DNA of 64,000 nucleotides, taken from Mucispirillum schaedleri ASF457. Its GTDB lineage: Bacteria > Chrysiogenota > Deferribacteres > Deferribacterales > Mucispirillaceae. Both the position numbers and the translations under genes were made by a program. The stretch covers positions 555,001 to 619,000 of the forward strand of contig NZ_CP097562.1 in the NCBI RefSeq assembly GCF_000487995.2, read 5' to 3'. Each line of letters starts with the position of its first letter. Position 1 is the first letter of the stretch. Shown piece after piece: positions 27,543-36,492 of this stretch. Below the pieces are notes generated by a model that saw nothing but the letters and a program-made list of their open reading frames with translations, was not told the DNA's origin and ran no database searches.

Positions 27543-27965
27543 ATGTTACCAGTAATTTTTAACAACCAGCTTTTTAGAGATTTACTCAATAATGATTTTA
27601 CAAAAGATATGGAGAAAGTATTTCGCAGAAACGAATGTGATTTAATGAAAACAGATATTAAAGAAAATGACAGTAGTTTTGAAATCCATATCGATTTACC
27701 CGGCTTTAAGAAAGAAGAAATCAATGCGGAATTAAAAGACGGCTACTTAACAGTAAGCACAAGTAAAAATTTGGAAAACAACTCTGAAGATGGTAAATTC
27801 ATTTTAAGAGAGAGATACAGCAGTAATTGTTCAAGAAGCTTTTATGTAGGCGATGCAGTATCTGAAAACGATATACATGCTGCTTTTGAAAATGGAATTT
27901 TAACAATATCCATACCTAAAAAAGAACCAGAAGAAGCACCTAAAAAAATGATTAATATTAAATAA
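27543..27965 (+). CDS. Small heat shock protein (Hsp20/alpha-crystallin family)
   Basis: A 140-residue ATP-independent holdase that binds unfolding proteins in the cytoplasm. The alpha-crystallin domain spans about residues 38-128 (FEIHIDLPGFKKEEINAELK; GYLTVSTS; RSFYVGDAVSENDIHAAFEN) and ends with the expected GILTISIPKKEP. The short N-terminal arm fits bacterial class proteins. AAGGAG lies 7 bases before the ATG. Regulation by HrcA is indicated by the CIRCE operator over its promoter; putting an hsp20 gene, rather than groESL or dnaK, under CIRCE is less common. It is a single-gene unit with its own terminator. Confidence 0.96.
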   Translation: MLPVIFNNQLFRDLLNNDFTKDMEKVFRRNECDLMKTDIKENDSSFEIHIDLPGFKKEEINAELKDGYLTVSTSKNLENNSEDGKFILRERYSSNCSRSFYVGDAVSENDIHAAFENGILTISIPKKEPEEAPKKMINIK

Positions 27966-27992
27966 TATTAAATCATATACTAACACTCAAAC

Positions 27993-28027
27993 AAAAAAGC
28001 CTTTTTGACACTCTCAAAAAGGCTTTT
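27993..28027. terminator. Bidirectional terminator after hsp20
   Basis: AAAAAGCCTTTTTGA pairs with TCAAAAAGGCTTTTT around a 5-base loop. It serves hsp20 on the plus strand and probably the convergent LprI-domain gene on the minus strand. Confidence 0.85.
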
Positions 28028-28046
28028 ATTTTATATTAAAATAGAT

Positions 28047-29075
28047 TTATCTGCATATAAAACTGCCATCTTTATCTGCTAAATTATACTTTTCTAAAAG
28101 ATATACTGTATAATAAAGTAAACTTGAAAGCCTGTTATTCATACTATCATATACACCTGAATAATAAAACATTATCTCATCATAATATTTACCAAACACA
28201 GCTTTTACTACATCACTTAAAGCAAGCCCTTTTTCATAATCTCCAGTATATTTTATACCCTGCATAGAAAGCATATAATAAGACATAAATAAATCTCTGC
28301 CTAATATCCTTAAATTCCCATTATTTGCAGCAATAGTCATAGGAAGAAACATTATACCAAGAGAATATGCTTTTTTAATCTCCATTTCTTCTAAAGCAGT
28401 AAAATTTTCTTTATTTGAACGGTATATTTTATTACGATACTGTATAAAATCATCTGCAATTTTTCCAATTTTTTTGACCGATTCTTTATCTGATAAATTT
28501 TTTGCTTTTGCCATATAACATTCTTTCATAGAATAAAAAAGCCTGTCCATATAAGATATTTCATTATTTAAACATACTGCTTTTTCTATTGGAAATTCTG
28601 CCCTGCTGCAGTCAAAAGACGGCTTATATGTTTTTTGAAACTTTAATTCTTTAAACTCTTTGCCATAAGAGAAAATAGAAACAACATCACCTTTCTTATT
28701 TATAATACTGTCATAATATGATAAAAACGAAAAGCATTCACTTTCCTTTATCTTTTTTATTGTTTTATCATTAAAAATAATCTGCTTTTCATTAACAGGT
28801 ATAAAAAAAGATATATCATCACTTTTATAACTAATACCATCAAGCTGCCCTTTATTATCTAATACTGCTTCTCCATTAAGGGAAAGTTTTTCATTGCTTT
28901 GTTTATAAGAAACAAAAAGCTGATGATTCATACCATATTTTTCTGTGTTTGATTTATCATAACTTGTTTTTAAAAGAAATATGTCCGTAGAATAACATTT
29001 TGATACAGGCTCAGAAAATACTATATATGGTATAAAGAAACACATAAAAATTATAGAAATATATACTCTAAACAT
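28047..29075 (-). CDS. Secreted protein with LprI-like domain
   Basis: A 342-residue exported protein starting at the ATG of MFRVYISI, behind GGGGA; a longer frame would need a GTG start. Residues 1-22 form a signal peptide ending in FSEP. The middle part (about residues 150-225) resembles the LprI/DUF1311 domain, with the hallmark FDCSRAEFPIEKAVCLNNEI and a following YMDRLF...CYMAKA helix with paired cysteines. In other bacteria LprI domains can inhibit host lysozyme, but many relatives have no known role. The remaining sequence is unfamiliar. It faces hsp20 convergently and has no operon partner. Confidence 0.7.
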   Translation of the reverse strand: MFRVYISIIFMCFFIPYIVFSEPVSKCYSTDIFLLKTSYDKSNTEKYGMNHQLFVSYKQSNEKLSLNGEAVLDNKGQLDGISYKSDDISFFIPVNEKQIIFNDKTIKKIKESECFSFLSYYDSIINKKGDVVSIFSYGKEFKELKFQKTYKPSFDCSRAEFPIEKAVCLNNEISYMDRLFYSMKECYMAKAKNLSDKESVKKIGKIADDFIQYRNKIYRSNKENFTALEEMEIKKAYSLGIMFLPMTIAANNGNLRILGRDLFMSYYMLSMQGIKYTGDYEKGLALSDVVKAVFGKYYDEIMFYYSGVYDSMNNRLSSLLYYTVYLLEKYNLADKDGSFICR

Positions 29076-29264
29076 AATATTCCCCACATTTATATATTTA
29101 TATTAAATTATTAAAAATACAATGTCAAATATTAATTTATTATATTATCCTGATTTTAAAATCTAAAATATTTTACTTACATTTTATAAATACTCTTTTA
29201 TTATTTGTAAAAGTGTGATAGAGTATATATCTTGTAAATATAACTCGTGGAGTATCATAAAAGC

Positions 29265-30527
29265 ATGGAGCAAAAGGAAAAAAAGACTAAAATCCTTGCT
29301 GTTGATGATGACCCTGTTATTCGTGGTCTCATTAAATCTATCTTTTTGAACAGCAAATTTGATGTTAATGAAGCTGACAGTGGAGAAATGGCTCTTGAAA
29401 TCCTGCCTGATATTATGCCTGATATAATTCTGCTTGATATAATTATGAGCGGTATGGATGGCTTTGAAGTTTTAAAATCTATACGAAGCAATGAAAAATT
29501 AAAATATATACGCATTATTCTGCTTTCTTCTAAAAATAATATAGATGAAAGGTTAAAAGGCTATGACCTTGGCACTGATGACTATATGACAAAACCTTTT
29601 GTTGGAAATGAGCTGCTTGCAAAAGTAAATGTATTTGCAAAGTTGAAACATTCTGAAGAACGCAATTTATCATTAACAGAGCTTGTTAATAGTGAAATCA
29701 AAAAACGCATGGAAAAAGAAAAATATATTCAAGACCAGAAAAGACTTATTTCTATGAGTGATATGATTATCTCTATTGCCCACTACTGGCGGCAGCCTTT
29801 AAATGCTCTTGGAATTACTGTGCAGGATATATATGATGCTTACACCCATAATGAACTTACAGAAGATTATCTTAAAGAAAGTGTAGACCAGTCAATGCGT
29901 CATATTGCTTTTATGTCTAGTATAATTGATTCTTTCCAAAGTATTATTGATGCAAAAAATGATAATGTTTCAGAAACTGTGCATATACCAGCACTTCTTA
30001 GGGAAGCCTTAGTTTCTATTAAAGATATGCTTGACCTTTCAGATGTAAAATGCACTATTAATGGTTTAGATTATCTTAAATATGCAGATATTTCTACAAT
30101 TGATTTAATTGTAGAAACAGAGCATGCTGCATTAAAGCAGATTATAACAAAAATAGTTATTACTATTAATCATCTTATACAAAATTATCAGGAAATGTGT
30201 GTTGATAATAAATTTCATGGTCTTATTAAAATTAAACTATATACCACAGTGGAAAAAATAATTATTCAGGTGCAGGGAAATGGTGTGCAGTTAAATGATA
30301 ATGAAATATCTCATTTTTTTGACCCATATTATGCTCTTGGAGAAAACAGATTTGATAACAAAAGCTTAGGTCTGTTTTTTACAAAAATGCTTGTGGAACA
30401 GCACTGCAATGGGAAGCTTTTTATTAAAAAAGAAAACGATGTAAGTATTTTTCAACTTGAAATTCCGTATTCCCCCCCCCAATCATCAAGCAGCATGATT
30501 ATTGATACTATTAACCATAACATATAA
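29265..30527 (+). CDS. Receiver domain-histidine kinase hybrid with degenerate ATPase motifs
   Basis: A 420-residue cytoplasmic protein without membrane helices. Residues about 8-125 are a CheY-like receiver (ILAVDDDPVIRG; phospho-acceptor Asp near 58 in IILLDIIMSGMDG; Lys near 110 in DDYMTKPF). A short coiled linker leads to a HisKA-like segment with the probable phospho-His near 173 in SIAHYWRQPLNALG. The C-terminal HATPase region is recognisable (LGLFFTKMLVEQHCNGKLFI), but the nucleotide motif expected to read DxGxG is QGNGVQL and the N box is poor, so kinase activity is doubtful. The start is the ATG with GGAG 12 bases upstream; an upstream GTG lacks a site. A C9 run near the end may make the tail variable. 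Confidence 0.85.
   Translation: MEQKEKKTKILAVDDDPVIRGLIKSIFLNSKFDVNEADSGEMALEILPDIMPDIILLDIIMSGMDGFEVLKSIRSNEKLKYIRIILLSSKNNIDERLKGYDLGTDDYMTKPFVGNELLAKVNVFAKLKHSEERNLSLTELVNSEIKKRMEKEKYIQDQKRLISMSDMIISIAHYWRQPLNALGITVQDIYDAYTHNELTEDYLKESVDQSMRHIAFMSSIIDSFQSIIDAKNDNVSETVHIPALLREALVSIKDMLDLSDVKCTINGLDYLKYADISTIDLIVETEHAALKQIITKIVITINHLIQNYQEMCVDNKFHGLIKIKLYTTVEKIIIQVQGNGVQLNDNEISHFFDPYYALGENRFDNKSLGLFFTKMLVEQHCNGKLFIKKENDVSIFQLEIPYSPPQSSSSMIIDTINHNI
30472..30480 (+). repeat. Homopolymer run of nine C near the kinase 3' end
   Basis: Nine consecutive C bases in an otherwise AT-rich gene encode Ser-Pro-Pro near residue 403. Gaining or losing one base would replace the last 15-18 residues: C8 reads to an early TGA after about 8 codons, and C10 to a TGA after about 11. 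This is the kind of tract that slips during replication. Confidence 0.9.
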
Positions 30528-30643
30528 AAACAATGATAAATAAAATATCAAGGCTTTTCAAAAGGTTTATGTAAATAAAGATTACTAGACTTACTAAAAA
30601 AAGTTGCATAACAGTAATATAATGAACTTATAAAGTAAATTAG

Positions 30644-30765
30644 GTCATACTGAACCTTATCAAAGACGAAGTATCTAAAAATCTAGATAACTTAAACACA
30701 TTATACACTGCTGCAATATATGTAATTTAGATTTTTCGCCTTTAAAAAATCAGGCTCAAAATGAC
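30644..30765. repeat. Dispersed palindromic repeat R1, copy e
   Basis: It opens GGTCATACTGAACCTTATC and GACGAAGTATCTAAAAATCT, and closes AATTTAGATTTTTCGCC...CAGGCTCAAAATGAC. It lies between the convergent kinase gene and the small acidic gene at 30953. The 425-bp gap also has a fragment like the IS3 end (AGACTTACTAAAAAAAGTTG near 30583) and GGGGATAAGTCC just after R1; I see no gene. Confidence 0.82.
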
Positions 30766-30952
30766 TGTAGCGGGGATAAGTCCAACACTATTATTTGACT
30801 TGCTAATTAACAGCAAAATATATTTTTTAACTAATTATTATAATACATTTTTATACAGTATCTAAATATTTTTTTACAATATTTAGATATTAAAACAAAA
30901 AATTCATAACTATAATAATATAAATAAATTTTAAAAAATACTCTATTTTATA

Positions 30953-31243
30953 TTATTTGTCTGTAATATAGTCATCATTAATATAATTATCATAGGAAAG
31001 AGTTTCTACAAGATTTTCCACTTTATCAAGAGCAGCATATATTGCAGCATTATCTTGAAGAGAAAAGTCATCAGTTGCAAACTCTGTATTATCCATCATA
31101 ATTTTTAATTCTTCCACAGACCGCTGCAAAGATAATAAATTCCCTTGAGCTTTTGCCATCAGCTCAACTGCATCTAAAAGAACATCAAATTCATCTGATT
31201 CTAAAATAGTATAAGCATCTGTATTAATATCTTTTGTTTCCAT
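30953..31243 (-). CDS. Small acidic hypothetical protein
   Basis: A 96-residue protein I do not recognise. The start at METKDINTDA follows AGGGAG by 7 bases; a longer start is possible but unsupported. It is strongly acidic and mostly helical by composition (DEFDVLLDAVELMAKAQGNL; IYAALDKVENLVETL), with no cysteines, signal peptide or membrane segment. It is followed on the same strand by nothing within 400 bases, and the C-GCAxxG-C-C protein gene lies 60 bases upstream, so the two could be co-transcribed. Codon use looks like its neighbours. Confidence 0.65.
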   Translation of the reverse strand: METKDINTDAYTILESDEFDVLLDAVELMAKAQGNLLSLQRSVEELKIMMDNTEFATDDFSLQDNAAIYAALDKVENLVETLSYDNYINDDYITDK

Positions 31244-31303
31244 AATATCTCCCTGTAATAAATACATTACACTATACTTTTTAGCAAAAACAATGCCATA
31301 ATA

Positions 31304-31723
31304 TTAACTTTCACCTTCTCTAAAAATTAAATTATTAACAATATATACAGCAGTTTCTATACAGCCATCACAGCTTTTTAAAACTTTGCCTGTTCCAACC
31401 CCTTTTATCTCTTTGCAGCTCATAGAACCAACAAGGTCTATAAATTGATTATTTATCTGTGATACAAGACGGTATGTTTTTGTTTTTGTGCGGGTTTCTG
31501 CATCTTTTCCACCGCTGTTGCATATTCCTGCAATGATAACTGCTGCTGTTAATGCACCACAGCTGCCCTGCAGATTACCCATACCAGCACCAAAACCTTC
31601 GCTTATTTTAAATAAAACATCTTCATCAATATTTAATTTATCTGCAAAGGCAAGACATACTGACTGGCAGCAGTTATTGCCCTGCTTGTGTAACTTTAAT
31701 GCTTTTTCTGTAATTTTATCCAT
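31304..31723 (-). CDS. C_GCAxxG_C_C family protein (probable redox-active)
   Basis: A 139-residue cytoplasmic protein whose cysteine pattern defines the C_GCAxxG_C_C family: NCCQSV near residue 17, GSCGALTAAV near 55, GICNSGG near 68, and later SMSCKEI and KSCDGCIETA. This family is frequent in anaerobes and is thought to bind a metal or act in redox chemistry; the precise reaction is unknown. The start is the ATG of MDKITEKALKLH. It probably forms a pair with the small acidic protein downstream. Confidence 0.88.
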   Translation of the reverse strand: MDKITEKALKLHKQGNNCCQSVCLAFADKLNIDEDVLFKISEGFGAGMGNLQGSCGALTAAVIIAGICNSGGKDAETRTKTKTYRLVSQINNQFIDLVGSMSCKEIKGVGTGKVLKSCDGCIETAVYIVNNLIFREGES

Positions 31724-31783
31724 ACTTACGCTCTTATCTTTTTAAAATAATGTTTTTTATAACATTATAAATATATTTTTTCA

Positions 31784-31818
31784 ATAAAAAAGCCTGCAAA
31801 TTTGGCTTTACAGGCTTA
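31784..31818 (-). terminator. Rho-independent terminator after the AGCS symporter
   Basis: On the minus strand AAGCCTG and CAGGCTT form a stem around a 14-base loop, followed by a T run, about 20 bases past the stop codon. Confidence 0.7.
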
Positions 31819-31839
31819 TAAATATATAAAATAAAAATA

Positions 31840-33279
31840 TTATTTTACAGAGTCAGCATCACTTCCATCCCATTGAGTTACTGCATCAGTTTCTATTTCA
31901 GGAATATCACCTTTTATGTAAACTGGTATTTTTTCTTGATTCCATTGTGATATGTAATTATTTAATAAAGCTGTAACAGGTTTATAAAGCATAACAAGCA
32001 CAATAATATTGATTAATGCCATAAAGCCCATTAAAAAGTCACCTAAATTCCATATTGTAGTAAGATTTGCAATAGAACCGCCTAAAACAAGCATCAATGT
32101 CATTACAACAACTATGTAGTATGATAATTTACTGTCTTTTATAGCAGTTACACCTGTCTGAATATAGAAAAAATTACCTAAAATTGAGCTGAATGCAAAT
32201 AATACCACACATAAAGTAATAAATAATGAGCCAAACTGACCAAAATGAGTATTCATTGCATACTGCATAAGGTTAATCCCTTTTAATTCACCTATTTTAG
32301 CCATAGCTTCTGGAGAAAGTAAAAGAATAAAACCTGAAACTGAGCAGATTATTAATGTATCAGTAAATACTGAAAACATTTGAATAAAACCTTGACGAGC
32401 TGGGTGAGTTGTTGTAGCAGCTGCTGCTGCATGTGGAGCACCCCCCATACCTGCTTCATTTGAGAAAAGACCTCTTCTTAAACCAGTTGCCATTGTATGC
32501 CCTATTGCACCACCAAAAGCAGCTTCTGGCATAAATGCCTGAGTAATGATTACATAAAATACATGTGGAATCATTGTAATATTCATTAAAATAACCACTA
32601 AACCAAACAGTATAAATGGAATAGCCATAACAGGCACAATATATGTGCATGCTTTAATAATGGCTGTTCGTCCCGGGCTTAATAATATAAATGCTATGAT
32701 AATTGATAATACAATACCTGTAATGCTTGGGTCTAAATTATAAGAACTTAATGCCCCAGCAATAGTATTTGCCTGCACACCATTAAATGCTGTATAAGTT
32801 AATATCATAATTACTGCAAATATTAAAGATAATACAGGAAGTTTTAATTTACTGCGTATGTAAAAAGATGCACCTCCAACATACTGCCCAAGAGAATTTT
32901 TCTCTTTATAAAGCTGTGCAAGAGTTCCTTCTGCAAATGCTAATGCAGAGCCAAATAATGCCATCATCCACATCCAAAATAATGCACCAGGACCGCCCAC
33001 AGATATTGCCACCATAATACCTGCCATATTACCTGTGCCAACACGGCTTGCTGTGCTGATTGCATAACTTGCAAAACCAGATGTTCCGCCACCATGATGC
33101 TTAGCAAATAACAAACTACCTGCATGAAATACATACTTAAATTGTGAGCCTTTAAGTAAAACTGTAAATAATATTGCTACAACAATAAATACATAAAACA
33201 CTATATTATTAAAAAGTATTTCTGTGCCTGTTGTAAGAAACTTATCAATAGATGCTATTAATGTTGACTGTGCTTCCAT
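31840..33279 (-). CDS. Alanine/glycine:cation symporter (AGCS family)
   Basis: A 479-residue inner-membrane transporter with about 11 helices. Family landmarks are GGGTSGFASYAISTASRVGTG, VGGPGALFWMWMMALFGSAL, GASFYIRSKL and the HPARQGFIQMFSVFTDTLI region. AGCS proteins import alanine or glycine with sodium or protons; substrate preference is not visible in the sequence. The ATG follows GGAGG by 4 bases. It is a single-gene unit with a hairpin terminator. With PutP at 14408 it suggests amino acids are a carbon or nitrogen source. Confidence 0.95.
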   Translation of the reverse strand: MEAQSTLIASIDKFLTTGTEILFNNIVFYVFIVVAILFTVLLKGSQFKYVFHAGSLLFAKHHGGGTSGFASYAISTASRVGTGNMAGIMVAISVGGPGALFWMWMMALFGSALAFAEGTLAQLYKEKNSLGQYVGGASFYIRSKLKLPVLSLIFAVIMILTYTAFNGVQANTIAGALSSYNLDPSITGIVLSIIIAFILLSPGRTAIIKACTYIVPVMAIPFILFGLVVILMNITMIPHVFYVIITQAFMPEAAFGGAIGHTMATGLRRGLFSNEAGMGGAPHAAAAATTTHPARQGFIQMFSVFTDTLIICSVSGFILLLSPEAMAKIGELKGINLMQYAMNTHFGQFGSLFITLCVVLFAFSSILGNFFYIQTGVTAIKDSKLSYYIVVVMTLMLVLGGSIANLTTIWNLGDFLMGFMALINIIVLVMLYKPVTALLNNYISQWNQEKIPVYIKGDIPEIETDAVTQWDGSDADSVK

Positions 33280-33369
33280 CTTTCCTCCAATTAAAATAAT
33301 AGAATAGAATACATAATTTGCCGCTGCTTTGTCAAATAAAATCAGAAAATTTATAATAAAAATTAATAT

Positions 33370-34635
33370 TTAAGGATTATTTGGTTCTTTTTTTAATAAA
33401 TTAAGAATATATATAAATGGTAAAAATATGCTAGATAATTTTATAAAAAATAAATGTTTTGTATCTTTAAAAAATAAGTCTATTAAGAAAAAAGAAATAA
33501 ATGATGATATTAAAACAGCAGCACTAAACCCTTTTAAATAATAAAGGCTGCCTAAAATATAATTTAAAATGATAATAAGTATAAATGACAAAACACTTCT
33601 AAATAACAAATGCTTTAACTTATTTTCTATTATAAAACATTTACTTGATATTACATAAAAAGATATAAATGGAACAGACCATATTGTTAAAGCTAAAACT
33701 ATACTAGACTGAATATATTTTTCTCCATAAAGGATTTTTATAATAAATGGAGATAATAATGCAGCAAATAATGCCATTAAAATCAAAGGAATTGTTGTAA
33801 CATAAAAAAGAGTTTTTATTCGTTCCTTATATTCTTCTTCACTTATTTGCTTTGCCTTAACTATTGCAGGAAAAAAAGCTGTCATTAAAACAGCAGGCAC
33901 CATATACCATATCTCTGTAAGCCTTGCAGCAGCACTGTAAATACCTGATGCATAATCAGAATACATACTACTGATAAAAATAACAGTAATTTTTTGGTAA
34001 AATGTGTAAAAAAACACTGCTGCAAATAATGGAACAGCACTTTTTAATATATATTTTATATAAAATATATCTATATACCAGCCTGATACCGTATAATTTT
34101 TATATTTATACATTAGTATAACTGTTAAATAAAGCACTGCATAGTCAATAAAAACTGCAAATGCAAAATATATAACTGGAGCTTTAAATATTATTAATAT
34201 TACTTTTAATAAAGATGATAAACTATAGCTTATCATTCTTGCAATAGATGTATATTTTGCCTGAGCATTTATTAAAAAAATACATGAAAAAACAGAAAAT
34301 GGCTGAAATAAAACGGCTCCAGCTATTATTAATACAGAATAAAGTTTATCGCCATTATAATTTATTAAGCAGTATATGACTGTAATGCTGTAAACTATAA
34401 AAGCCACTGCAAATTTAATAAAAAGTGCTGAGCCCTGAATGCCGCCCTGTTTTTCTGCATGCTGCATCATATCTTTCATAATAATATCATCAATACCAAG
34501 AGATACAATAATAACAGAAACTGCATATACAGCTGTTGCAAAAGCAATAATGCCATACATTTCAGGACCTAAATATCTGGCAACTGCAATGCCTACAATA
34601 AGTGAAGCAGTAAGAGAAAAAATATAATCTCCCAT
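33370..34635 (-). CDS. Flippase of the polysaccharide/oligosaccharide (Wzx-like) family
   Basis: A 421-residue membrane protein with about 12 hydrophobic segments and the family start SLIVGIAVARYLGPEMYGII. Wzx-type flippases move lipid-linked sugar units across the inner membrane. The first ATG is at 34635, but it has no ribosome binding site. The frame stays open upstream to 34737 and encodes a family-like segment (LSSEGLKKYLSNFSWQ) with no ATG, GTG or TTG, so the true start may be non-canonical or lost. The gene diverges from the sugar aminotransferase at 34830, which fits a surface glycan locus, although no glycosyltransferases are nearby. Confidence 0.85.
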   Translation of the reverse strand: MGDYIFSLTASLIVGIAVARYLGPEMYGIIAFATAVYAVSVIIVSLGIDDIIMKDMMQHAEKQGGIQGSALFIKFAVAFIVYSITVIYCLINYNGDKLYSVLIIAGAVLFQPFSVFSCIFLINAQAKYTSIARMISYSLSSLLKVILIIFKAPVIYFAFAVFIDYAVLYLTVILMYKYKNYTVSGWYIDIFYIKYILKSAVPLFAAVFFYTFYQKITVIFISSMYSDYASGIYSAAARLTEIWYMVPAVLMTAFFPAIVKAKQISEEEYKERIKTLFYVTTIPLILMALFAALLSPFIIKILYGEKYIQSSIVLALTIWSVPFISFYVISSKCFIIENKLKHLLFRSVLSFILIIILNYILGSLYYLKGFSAAVLISSFISFFLIDLFFKDTKHLFFIKLSSIFLPFIYILNLLKKEPNNP

Positions 34636-34829
34636 CTGCCACGAAAAATTAGACAGATATTTTTTTAAACCTTCGCTTGATAATCCAGATTGTAAATATA
34701 TATTATTTAGTATCTTTTTTATATCACACCTAATAAATTAATATTTTTAGCAATTTTACATTTTATACTATTGAAAAGCAAGCTAATATATGATAGTCTA
34801 AAACATTAATGAAAAATAAGGGGTGAATT

Positions 34830-35963
34830 ATGAACAGGCAGATTCCGTTTGCAGATTTAAAATCACAATATAATGCTTATAAAGAAGAATTAGATAAAGC
34901 AGTTCTTGATGTTATGGGTTCATCTATGTATATCATGGGTCCAGAAGTTGAAAAATTAGAAAAAAACTTAGCAAATTATGTTGGTTCAAAATATGCATTA
35001 AGTGTTTCTTCTGGCACTGATGCACTTTTACTTGCTCTTATGGCTTATGATATAAAAGCAGGTGATGAAGTTATCACTACACCATTTACATTTATTGCAA
35101 CAGCAGAAGTTATTGCATTAGTTGGTGCAAAACCAGTATTTGCAGATATTGATGAAAAAACATATAATCTTGATGTAGAAAAAGTAAAACCACTTATTAA
35201 TGAAAGAACAAAGGCTATTATTCCTGTATCATTATACGGACTTCCTGCTGATATGGATAAATTTTATGAACTTGTAAAAGGCACTAATATTAAACTTATA
35301 GAAGATGCCTGCCAAAGCTTTGGTGCTGTAGATAATGGTAAATACAGCTGCAACTATAATAGTTTAGGCTGCACAAGTTTCTTCCCATCTAAACCACTTG
35401 GCTGCTATGGTGATGGTGGTGCGGTATTTACTAATGATGACAAAGAAGCAGAAATGATTGCAAGCCTTAGAAACCATGGGCAGATTGCAAGATATAAACA
35501 TAAATATATTGGAATAAACGGCAGGCTTGATGCTGTGCAGGCAGCTGTTCTTAATGTTAAACTTGCACATTTTAAAGAAGAAATTGCTGCAAGAATAAAA
35601 ATAGGCAGCGATTACACTGCAAAAATTAAAGCTGCATATAAAGGCGATATTTCTGACATAATTACTCCATATATACCTGAAGGTAAAGTCAGTGTATATG
35701 CACAGTATTCTATTAGAGTAAAAAACAGAGAAGAAGTTGCTAAAAAACTTAATGAGCAGGGTATCCCTACAGCTATTCACTACCCTATTCCTTTACATAT
35801 ACAGGAATGTTATGCAGGCTGCGGATTTAAAGAAGGCGATTTGCCAATCAGTGAAAAAGTTTCAAAAGAAATTATGAGCCTTCCAATGAGTGCATTTTTA
35901 AAAGCTGATGACCAGGATTATATTGTAGAAGCTTTATGCAAAGCAGTTTTGGAAACAAAATAA
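34830..35963 (+). CDS. DegT/DnrJ/EryC1/StrS-family sugar aminotransferase (WbpE-like)
   Basis: A 377-residue PLP-dependent enzyme that aminates a keto-sugar nucleotide. The N-terminus IPFADLKSQYNAYKEEL, the SSGTDALLLAL cofactor site, IEDACQSFGA and the lysine in SFFPSKPLGCYGDGGA (Schiff-base Lys) are all present, followed by NGRLDAVQAAVL. Overall it looks most like WbpE, which makes a 3-amino UDP-sugar for O-antigen, but the substrate is inferred. GGGGTG precedes the ATG. It likely works with the divergent flippase in cell-surface glycan synthesis. Confidence 0.9.
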   Translation: MNRQIPFADLKSQYNAYKEELDKAVLDVMGSSMYIMGPEVEKLEKNLANYVGSKYALSVSSGTDALLLALMAYDIKAGDEVITTPFTFIATAEVIALVGAKPVFADIDEKTYNLDVEKVKPLINERTKAIIPVSLYGLPADMDKFYELVKGTNIKLIEDACQSFGAVDNGKYSCNYNSLGCTSFFPSKPLGCYGDGGAVFTNDDKEAEMIASLRNHGQIARYKHKYIGINGRLDAVQAAVLNVKLAHFKEEIAARIKIGSDYTAKIKAAYKGDISDIITPYIPEGKVSVYAQYSIRVKNREEVAKKLNEQGIPTAIHYPIPLHIQECYAGCGFKEGDLPISEKVSKEIMSLPMSAFLKADDQDYIVEALCKAVLETK

Positions 35964-36001
35964 TCTAATTTATTTATAAATTTCACTTATTATAAATATA
36001 T

Positions 36002-36030
36002 GAGCAGGTGCTTAATATGCCTGCTCTTTA
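36002..36030 (+). terminator. Probable terminator after the sugar aminotransferase
   Basis: GAGCAGG and CCTGCTC pair across an 11-base loop, followed by TTTATCTC, a weak T tract, about 40 bases after the stop codon. Confidence 0.5.
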
Positions 36031-36096
36031 TCTCTCATAACATAGATAGTTACTTCGGTTATTTCATTCTCTCAGGAATACATATTTTTATTTTAG

Positions 36097-36399
36097 GTAA
36101 AATCTAAAAACGATTGCAAAAAAATGAATAAATAAAAAAGTGGTTGTTAAAACTCTTTAAAAGAAATATTATTTTTTAGCCAAAAAAATAAATGTGAAGT
36201 AATGAGAATAATAAACTTATATATGAGTTTATTAAAAAGAAAACTGATATTAAAAACTTTTCAACTGCTTATATAAAAAAATACAAGACTGGATGAATAA
36301 TTATGCTGGAAAATTATTTAATTATAAATCGGCTAATGATATTTTTTTATGAGAACTTAAACAACTGCTTAAACTTTCGCAATTGTTTTTAGATTTTAT
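36097..36399. mobile_element. Internally deleted IS30-family element (MITE-like derivative)
   Basis: The left 90 bp (GTAAAATCTAAAAACGATTG, then GTGGTTGTTAAAACTCTTTA) match the start of the IS30-family element whose full copy lies at 46099-47268. The remaining 210 bp match its last 210 bp (GTAATGAGAATAATAAACTT to GCAATTGTTTTTAGATTTTA). About 860 bp, most of the transposase gene, is missing between them. Both termini survive, so it could in principle be moved by a full-length transposase. It fills most of the 529-bp gap before glgA; no gene is present. Confidence 0.85.
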
Positions 36400-36492
36400 A
36401 TTTTACCAAAAAATTAATGTATAGCCTTGTAATATAAAAATATATATGGTATCTTAATAAACATAATACTATGTTTACTTTCAGGGGGTAAT

